From JANPPS01 sp043758105 (GTDB taxonomy: Bacteria; Pseudomonadota; Alphaproteobacteria; Acetobacterales; Acetobacteraceae): a stretch of DNA of 20,599 bases. Location: positions 1 through 20,599 of the forward strand of contig JAYVOF010000241.1 of the NCBI GenBank assembly GCA_043758105.1, read 5' to 3'. A model generated the notes under the pieces. The model saw only the letters and a program-made list of their open reading frames with translations. It did not search any database and was not told the DNA's origin. This document shows positions 16,036-20,599 of this stretch, in pieces. Every line of letters begins with the position of its first letter. Position 1 is the stretch's first letter. The position numbers and the translations under genes were made by a program.

Positions 16036-16815
16036 ATGGCCGCGCCGATCCCCTCGCCCAGCGTTCTCAGCACCGACGAGATGGGCCGGGTCGCCGCGCC
16101 GATCGTGCGCGCGGTCGGTCGGGACGGGGCCAATCTGCCCGGCGACGTCTTCATCATCCAATCGCTATTGGACGACCGGCTGCCCCGCCCGCACTCGCCG
16201 GTGCCGGTCACGGGGCTGGCCGACGTGGGCACGACGCTGGCGATCGAGGCGTATCAGGCGGTGGTGATGGGGATGATCCCGCCCACCGGCCGCGTCGATC
16301 CCGGCAGTGCGACGTATTACGCCCTCGCCGCCCGTCCACTGGCCGACCCGGTGCGCCTCGCCAGCACCGGGCATTTCGGCAAAATCCCGCCGGATGTGGC
16401 GGAGGCGGCGCAGGTGTCGTTCATGGCCTGGGGCGTCCCGGCCTCCGTCACGATCGCGCAATGGGCGGTCGAAAGCGCCTGGGGCGCCGCGATGCCGCCC
16501 GGCAGCAACAACCCGTTCGGCATCAAGGCGGTAGGCACCCAGGCGGCGGTGGAGAGCATGACGCGCGAAGTATTGAGCGGCCAAAGCGTCACCATCTCTG
16601 CCAAATTCCGCCAATTCGCGACCTTGGCCGAGGCCTTCGACCAGCACGGACGCCTCCTGGCCACCGCCGGCGTGTATAAGCCGGCCATGCAACGCGCCGC
16701 TAACCCAGACGCCTTTGCCGACGCCCTCACGGGTGTTTACGCGACGGACCCGCTCTATGGCACCACGTTGAAATACGTCATCCATAATTATGGCCTAATG
16801 CAATATGATCACTAG
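16036..16815 (+). CDS. Peptidoglycan hydrolase: PG-binding-like domain plus glucosaminidase (GH73-like) domain
   Basis: A 259-residue protein. Residues about 36-98 resemble a peptidoglycan-binding module (helical, ending TGRVDPGSATYYAL). From about 125 to the end it resembles the GH73/FlgJ-type glucosaminidase fold: AQWAVESAWG with likely catalytic E146, then SNNPFGIKA, FATLAEAFDQHGRLL and YATDPLYGTTLKYVIHNYGL. Enzymes of this type cut glycan strands in the cell wall. There is no signal peptide, so if it acts in the periplasm it must be exported by another route, which fits a T6SS effector or an assembly-related muramidase. It diverges from tssM and lies 2 bases upstream of the candidate pore-forming effector, probably in one operon. 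AGGA five bases upstream supports ATG 16036. No obvious lysozyme immunity gene is adjacent. Confidence 0.82.
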   Translation: MAAPIPSPSVLSTDEMGRVAAPIVRAVGRDGANLPGDVFIIQSLLDDRLPRPHSPVPVTGLADVGTTLAIEAYQAVVMGMIPPTGRVDPGSATYYALAARPLADPVRLASTGHFGKIPPDVAEAAQVSFMAWGVPASVTIAQWAVESAWGAAMPPGSNNPFGIKAVGTQAAVESMTREVLSGQSVTISAKFRQFATLAEAFDQHGRLLATAGVYKPAMQRAANPDAFADALTGVYATDPLYGTTLKYVIHNYGLMQYDH

Positions 16816-16817
16816 TC

Positions 16818-17558
16818 ATGTCTGACGCATCAAGCCGGGTCCGGCATAGTAATCGGGACCTTGAAGATGCGCTGATAGCGCTGGACGGCACCGTGCTCCC
16901 GCTTAGCTCACGCGTTTTATTCGATGCGACGGTACGTCGGCAGTATGTGCAGGCCATAAAAGCCGCAGTGGCGGAAATTCAGGCCGACGTTGCGAGCGGC
17001 GCTATCACGCCCGAACAGGGTGCCATGCGAGCCAACCAGATACGCAATGTCATCATGGAGCAAGGGCGCGCCCGCAGCAGCGAGGTAGGCCGTGCTGTCG
17101 CAGAATTTCTGAAAAAGGAAGGACTGACGCTTCCCAAGCTGATCGAAAAATACGCAATGCTAGAATTTAAGAGAGTCCCGGCGGCGCTCACAGCGCCTGA
17201 GCGTGAGGCAGTCATGCACGTGATCATAGCCGCTGCCGCACGGGACAACGTTAAAGTCACGGGCATGTTGCGCTTTTTGGGACCGGCTTCGCGCGGGCTG
17301 GTGGCGCTGTCGGTGGGGCTTGCGATCTACGATATCTATAACTCCGAGGACCGTCCGCATGAGGCGCTGCATCAGGGCGTGCTGGCCGGGTCGGGCGCGG
17401 TCGGGTCGTATGTGGTCGGGGCCCTCGGCGTCTCATTGGTATGCGGGCCCGGCGCGCCTGTTTGCGCTGGCATATTTGTGATCGTCGGCGGTGTCAGCTT
17501 TGCGGTGGGTGCCGACTATTTCTGGCACCGGCTGCAGCCCGGCGACGACCGGCCGTGA
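16818..17558 (+). CDS. Candidate membrane-active T6SS effector with glycine-rich hydrophobic C-terminus
   Basis: A 246-residue protein with no signal peptide. The N-terminal two thirds are helical and charged, with a stretch at about 55-115 (DVASGAITPEQGAMRANQIRN, then RARSSEVGRAVAEFLKKEGL) that I recall from C-terminal regions of polymorphic and T6SS toxins. The C-terminus is hydrophobic: residues 156-173, then 187-232 rich in small Gly/Ala/Val/Ser residues (GSGAVGSYVVGALGVSL ... GPGAPVCAG ... VGGVSFAVGAD), resembling a glycine zipper of pore-forming effectors. It begins 2 bases after the hydrolase stop. GTGA at 17555-17558 overlaps the first of four paralogous small genes, as toxin and immunity genes often do. 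Function is inferred from context and composition, not from a recognised family. Confidence 0.65.
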   Translation: MSDASSRVRHSNRDLEDALIALDGTVLPLSSRVLFDATVRRQYVQAIKAAVAEIQADVASGAITPEQGAMRANQIRNVIMEQGRARSSEVGRAVAEFLKKEGLTLPKLIEKYAMLEFKRVPAALTAPEREAVMHVIIAAAARDNVKVTGMLRFLGPASRGLVALSVGLAIYDIYNSEDRPHEALHQGVLAGSGAVGSYVVGALGVSLVCGPGAPVCAGIFVIVGGVSFAVGADYFWHRLQPGDDRP

Positions 17559-17947
17559 GCCTCCCTCCAGCGGCCCAGGATTTAGCACGTCGCCTGCCGG
17601 TGTGGCAGTCGTGGTCTGACATCTACCTTGACACCCAAACGTCCGCGTTGTCGGCAGCCGCCGTGAGAGATCTGGCCACATCAGAGTACACCATCGATGA
17701 GTTGCGAGAAATTTTATGGGAGGAGATTCATCCTGCGTGCATCTTCAATCTCATGATCCCCTCCGGCGGCGAGTGGGCCGGTTTTACGGATAGCTGGCTG
17801 GAGGAGCGGATACTACGCCGGGCATCGGCGCGGTTTAAGCTCCCGGCCCGCTGGTTTCCCGGTCGCTCGACCTTCCTTGGAGACGTTGAGTCGATGCTAA
17901 CCCGGATTGCCGAGATAAGGCGGGGCGGCAAGGCGGGTCCGTGTTGA
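17555..17947 (+). CDS. Small paralogous protein, copy 1 (putative immunity, DUF7079-like)
   Basis: A 130-residue soluble protein, first of four tandem paralogues. GTG 17555 overlaps the stop of the candidate effector (GTGA), and the resulting N-terminus MSLPPAAQ aligns with the other copies. Shared features are RRxPVWxxWSxxYLD, a TxDELRxILxEEIHPACxxNL core and a GEWxGFxxxWLxxxIL segment. The pattern resembles the family annotated DUF7079, from memory. The coupling to the upstream hydrophobic protein and the tandem duplication point to an immunity role; no catalytic motif is seen. It overlaps copy 2 by 4 bases (TTGA). Confidence 0.72.
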   Translation: MSLPPAAQDLARRLPVWQSWSDIYLDTQTSALSAAAVRDLATSEYTIDELREILWEEIHPACIFNLMIPSGGEWAGFTDSWLEERILRRASARFKLPARWFPGRSTFLGDVESMLTRIAEIRRGGKAGPC

Positions 17948-18318
17948 ACCTGCCACCGCCTGCTCAAAGCCTGGTACGGCGTGAGCCCGTGTGGGTCGTG
18001 TGGTCCGAGCTCTATTTAGATACCGAACACTGCGCTGACTTGCTTGAAGGCGACGCACGAACCTTGGCCAGCTCTGCTTACACTTTGGACGAACTTCGAT
18101 ACATCCTTTGGCAGGAGGTTCACCCCGCCTGTTTTGGCAATCTTTTCACTGCGACGGGGGAGTGGGAGATGTTCTCAATCGATTGGTTACGTAAGCTGAT
18201 CCTGCGCCGGGCAGAAGCGCGCGTTCGCCTGCCCGCTGGATGGTTTCCGAGCCGGTTCGCCATCCGGCGTAAGGCACAGGTGCAATTGAGCCGAGTAGCC
18301 GCATTACGGCGCGGCTGA
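17944..18318 (+). CDS. Small paralogous protein, copy 2 (putative immunity)
   Basis: A 124-residue paralogue of the preceding gene. TTG 17944 gives MNLPPPAQSLVRREPVW, which aligns with copies 1, 3 and 4; GTG 17941 would add one residue. The conserved core LDELRYILWQEVHPACFGNL and GEWEMFSIDWLRKLIL is present, but the region before GEW is one residue shorter (TATGEW against IPSGGEW). The copies differ clearly in sequence, so duplication is old or divergence was selected, as expected if each copy protects against a different effector variant. Copy 3 starts 1 base after its stop. Confidence 0.72.
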   Translation: MNLPPPAQSLVRREPVWVVWSELYLDTEHCADLLEGDARTLASSAYTLDELRYILWQEVHPACFGNLFTATGEWEMFSIDWLRKLILRRAEARVRLPAGWFPSRFAIRRKAQVQLSRVAALRRG

Positions 18319-18319
18319 G

Positions 18320-18718
18320 ATGAGTCTATCACCCCCCATCAAGGACGTGCTGCGACGTCAGCCGGTCTGGGCCGCATGGTCCGGGATTTATCTCGACAGG
18401 GCACGTGCGCCAGAGTCTCTAACGAGCGATGAGAGATATCTCGCCGCTTCGGACGACACGCTGGATGAGTTGCGGCAAATATTGTTCGAAGAAGTACATC
18501 CCGCTTGCCTCATGAATCTCATGATACCTTTCGGCGGCGAGTGGGAGTCCTTCTCGGATGAGTGGCTGCGGGAGCGCATTTTGGGTCGAGCATCGGCGAC
18601 ACTCCGGCTGCCAGCACGCTTGATGCCGGATCGCGCTGCCGTCCGGCGCGTGGCGCAACCCATACTCACCCGGGTTGCGGCGATGAGGCTAGGTGGAACG
18701 TGCGCGGGGGACCGATGA
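18320..18718 (+). CDS. Small paralogous protein, copy 3 (putative immunity)
   Basis: A 132-residue paralogue starting at ATG 18320, the only ATG start of the array. It keeps RRQPVWAAWSGIYLD, TLDELRQILFEEVHPACLMNL and GGEWESFSDEWLRERIL, and is visibly closer to copy 1 than to copy 2 in the GGEW region. A short C-terminal tail (GGTCAGDR) resembles that of copy 1. No membrane helix or signal peptide is seen. Its role is inferred from the array next to the candidate effector. Confidence 0.72.
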   Translation: MSLSPPIKDVLRRQPVWAAWSGIYLDRARAPESLTSDERYLAASDDTLDELRQILFEEVHPACLMNLMIPFGGEWESFSDEWLRERILGRASATLRLPARLMPDRAAVRRVAQPILTRVAAMRLGGTCAGDR

Positions 18719-18730
18719 CTCGGGCCAGCC

Positions 18731-18919
18731 TTGAGCCTGCCGCAGCCCTCCGAGGATTTGCGGCGGCATGAGCCGGTTTGGCGAGCATGGTCCGGACTAT
18801 ATCTCCACACGGAGTTTCCGCCCCGGTTTGTGGCAAGCAACGAGGCGTCTTTTGCTGAATCGGGCTCCACGCTCGATGAATTACGGCGAATTTTACACCA
18901 CCGGCCACTGCAAGTGACC
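18731..18919 (+). pseudogene. Truncated fourth paralogue of the immunity-like array
   Basis: From TTG 18731 the frame encodes MSLPQPSEDLRRHEPVWRAW, then SGLYLHTE and STLDELRRIL, clearly homologous to copies 1-3. Homology ends at about 18894, before the HPAC and GEW segments that the other copies have. About 25 unrelated bases follow, then the palindromic repeat at 18920-19012, and the frame runs through it to a stop at 19235-19237 inside the next gene. I read it as a remnant of about 55 residues cut by a deletion or by insertion of the repeat. Confidence 0.72.
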
Positions 18920-19012
18920 CGTCATCGCGAGCCCCGCTTGGGGCGTGGAGACCCAGGGGCAACAGGTGCGCCTGTTGTCCTGGAACGCTTCGCCAAGCGG
19001 CTCGCAATGACG
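18920..19012. repeat. 93-bp imperfect palindrome (CGTCATTGCGAGC-type, MITE-like repeat)
   Basis: The ends are CGTCATCGCGAGCC (18920-18933) and GGCTCGCAATGACG (18999-19012), inverted with one mismatch. The centre folds on CAACAGG-TGCG-CCTGTTG (18960-18977), so the whole element can form one long hairpin with internal bulges. The terminal sequence matches a widespread family of small palindromic repeats that start CGTCATTGCGAGC. No clear target-site duplication is seen. It sits at the broken end of the fourth immunity-like gene. Confidence 0.8.
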
Positions 19013-19148
19013 GCGTCTGACGATCGGTCACACATTCATTCCGCCGGTATTATTCAAAGTCCTCTAAAACGACCCTTGACATCGGCGCTCGCGCCAAGGG
19101 TAACTATCGCGACGCGGCTTCGCTCTAAACAAAAAAGGGGGATTCAAG
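19013..19148 (+). promoter_or_regulatory. Candidate promoter and dyad upstream of the PQQ dehydrogenase
   Basis: TTGACA (19076-19081) is a perfect -35 box. The best -10 is TAACTA (19101-19106), with a 19-base spacer. The spacer and its edges hold nested dyads: CCCTTG (19073-19078) with CAAGGG (19095-19100), and GGCGC-TC-GCGCC (19084-19095). A long spacer with internal symmetry resembles MerR-type promoters. The ribosome binding site GGGGG (19137-19141) lies 7 bases before ATG 19149. A GANTC site (GATTC, 19141-19145) overlaps it. Confidence 0.45.
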
Positions 19149-20599
19149 ATGACTTCACGTCACGCATCGATACGCATTTTCGCCTTGGCATGCACCGCTC
19201 TCGTTGGATTATCTGCTGCGCCGGCGCGAGCCGGTGAGGTGACGCAGGACCGGTTGCTCAATGCCGACAAGGAGCAGGGCAACTGGCTCCTGCACCACCG
19301 GACCTACTCGGCAGAGCGCTTTTCGCCGCTGAATGAAATCAACCATGATACCGTCAAGGGGCTGAAGGTCGCCTGGACCATGGCCATGGGGGGCGTCGAG
19401 GGGGGCGGGATCTGGTCGCATGGCGGTCTGGAGGGCACGCCGCTCATCGAGGACGGGATGATGTACGTCACCGATGGCTGGGGCTCCGTGTATAAGATCG
19501 ATGCGCATGGCGGACACGGCAAGCTGCTCTGGAAGATGGACCCCAAGACCGACCATGACTGGGCCGGGGCCGTCGCCTGCTGCGGTATCGACAACCGGGG
19601 CGTCGCGTTGTGGGGCGACATGGTCATCTCCCACACGCTGGATGGCCGCCTGATCGCGACCAATAAGGACACAGGCGACGTCGCCTGGCAGCGCCAGGTC
19701 GCCGACCCCGACAAAGGCGAGGTCGTGACGGGCGCACCGCTCGTCGTCAAGGGCATGGCGATCACCGGCGTCGCGGGCGCCGAATATGGCATCAGCGGCT
19801 GGATCGCGGCCACCGACCTCAACTCCCAAAAGGAAGTCTGGCGCACCCACACCATCCCCGGCAAGGGTGAGCCCGGCAGCGAGACCTGGAAGAACGGGGG
19901 CACGGCCGCCAATGGCGGCGGTTCGACCTGGGTCACCGGCAGCTATGACCCGGCCACGAACACGCTCGTCTGGGGCGTGGGCAACCCAGGTCCAGATTGG
20001 GACAACGCGCACCGCCCTGGTGACAACCTCTACACCGACAGCACGCTTGGCCTCGACATGGATACGGGGAAAATCAAGTGGCATTACCAGCATACCCCGA
20101 ACGATCCGTATGATTACGACAGTGTTTCGGAGAACGTGCTGATCGATGCGATGGTGGAGGGGAGGCAGATGAAGCTGGCACTCACCGCCGACCGCAACGG
20201 CTTCGGCTATGCGGTGAACCGGGCCAACGGCGAGTTCATCTGGGGCACGCCCTTCGTCAAGAACGTCACGTGGACGAGCGGATTGAATCCAGAGACGGGT
20301 AGGCCCGTCGAATACGACCCCAATAAACCGGTCCAGGTCTATAATATCGCCGCCACGCCCAACCGCGAGAATAAGGTGACCAACATCTGCCCGGGCAATA
20401 TGGGTGGCAAGAACTGGCCTCCCACGGCCTACAACCCGATCCTAAAGCGCTGGTATATTCCCGCAATCGAAAGCTGCAACACCATCACAGTGGAGCCGAC
20501 CAAGCCCGACGGGTTCAAGCCGCGTGAATTCTACACCGGCGGCGGCCCGAGCCAGTATCAGCGGATCACCGGTAGCGTCACCGCGATCGACGTCACCAC
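19149..20599 (+). CDS. PQQ-dependent alcohol/methanol dehydrogenase, 5' part (runs off the window)
   Basis: Open frame from ATG 19149 to the window end, 483 complete codons; the family is usually about 600 residues or more. Residues 1-28 form a signal peptide ending ARA|G, so it acts in the periplasm. Family marks are the vicinal Cys pair C144-C145 (ACCGIDNRG), the metal-ligand region GAEYGISGW (E212), the GVGNPGPDW segment (N279) and the DTGKIKWHYQ tryptophan-docking strand. The catalytic-acid segment reads YDYD, with D322 as likely catalytic Asp and D324 two residues on. An Asp at that second position is the mark of lanthanide-dependent (XoxF/PedH-like) enzymes rather than calcium-dependent MxaF. 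It oxidises a primary alcohol and passes electrons to a cytochrome c. Substrate is not predictable; the 3' end and any cytochrome gene are outside. Confidence 0.92.
   Translation, partial: MTSRHASIRIFALACTALVGLSAAPARAGEVTQDRLLNADKEQGNWLLHHRTYSAERFSPLNEINHDTVKGLKVAWTMAMGGVEGGGIWSHGGLEGTPLIEDGMMYVTDGWGSVYKIDAHGGHGKLLWKMDPKTDHDWAGAVACCGIDNRGVALWGDMVISHTLDGRLIATNKDTGDVAWQRQVADPDKGEVVTGAPLVVKGMAITGVAGAEYGISGWIAATDLNSQKEVWRTHTIPGKGEPGSETWKNGGTAANGGGSTWVTGSYDPATNTLVWGVGNPGPDWDNAHRPGDNLYTDSTLGLDMDTGKIKWHYQHTPNDPYDYDSVSENVLIDAMVEGRQMKLALTADRNGFGYAVNRANGEFIWGTPFVKNVTWTSGLNPETGRPVEYDPNKPVQVYNIAATPNRENKVTNICPGNMGGKNWPPTAYNPILKRWYIPAIESCNTITVEPTKPDGFKPREFYTGGGPSQYQRITGSVTAIDVT

Noticed and set aside
18388..18870. 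Minus-strand 160-residue frame opposite the immunity-like array
   Set aside because: The plus-strand paralogues show conserved protein-level motifs between copies, so the antisense frame is a shadow.
18731..19237. Reading the fourth immunity-like frame as a full 168-residue gene
   Set aside because: Homology to the array stops near 18894; the rest translates the palindromic repeat and the promoter and start of the PQQ dehydrogenase.

Overview
The window looks like a high-GC alphaproteobacterial chromosome. rnhB sits directly upstream of a CcrM-type (GANTC) adenine methyltransferase with a C-terminal RAMA-like domain, an alphaproteobacterial hallmark. Together with the periplasmic PQQ-dependent alcohol dehydrogenase at the other end, this would fit Rhodospirillales/Acetobacteraceae. 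That placement is inference. I see no tRNA, rRNA, CRISPR array or transposase gene.

Layout. (1) 1-1626: the 3' part of rnhB, then ccrM. (2) 1643-7770: a CgeB-like glycosyltransferase on the minus strand, divergent from a tightly packed six-gene operon: KAS III, acyl carrier protein, second KAS III, short-chain reductase, NeuD/PglD-type acyltransferase and Rieske oxygenase. It reads as a machine that builds a short acyl chain on a dedicated ACP, reduces it, attaches it to a sugar and oxidises it. It resembles the acyl-modification modules of flagellin and O-antigen glycosylation islands. (3) 7906-16815: part of a type VI secretion locus: tssA (minus), tssH/clpV and hcp (plus), two small unknown genes, a C-terminally short tssM (minus), and a peptidoglycan hydrolase (plus). 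TssB, C, E, F, G, I, J, K and L are not in the window. (4) 16818-18919: a candidate membrane-active effector with a glycine-rich hydrophobic C-terminus, followed by a head-to-tail array of four paralogous small genes, probably immunity genes; the last is cut short next to a 93-bp palindromic repeat. (5) 19149-20599: the 5' two-thirds or so of a secreted PQQ alcohol dehydrogenase, running off the window.

Most interesting points. The AT-rich gene immediately after hcp (12354-12821) carries a HAE ... PCxxC zinc-deaminase signature and is small enough to be an Hcp-lumen cargo, so it is a candidate T6SS deaminase toxin with an uncharacterised partner gene. The effector plus four-copy immunity-like array at 16818-18919 is a second effector/immunity island. 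The KAS III-ACP-KAS III-SDR-NeuD-Rieske operon is a third coherent, sparsely characterised system. TssM appears to lack its periplasmic C-terminal domain, which raises the question of whether this T6SS is complete, rearranged or degenerate.
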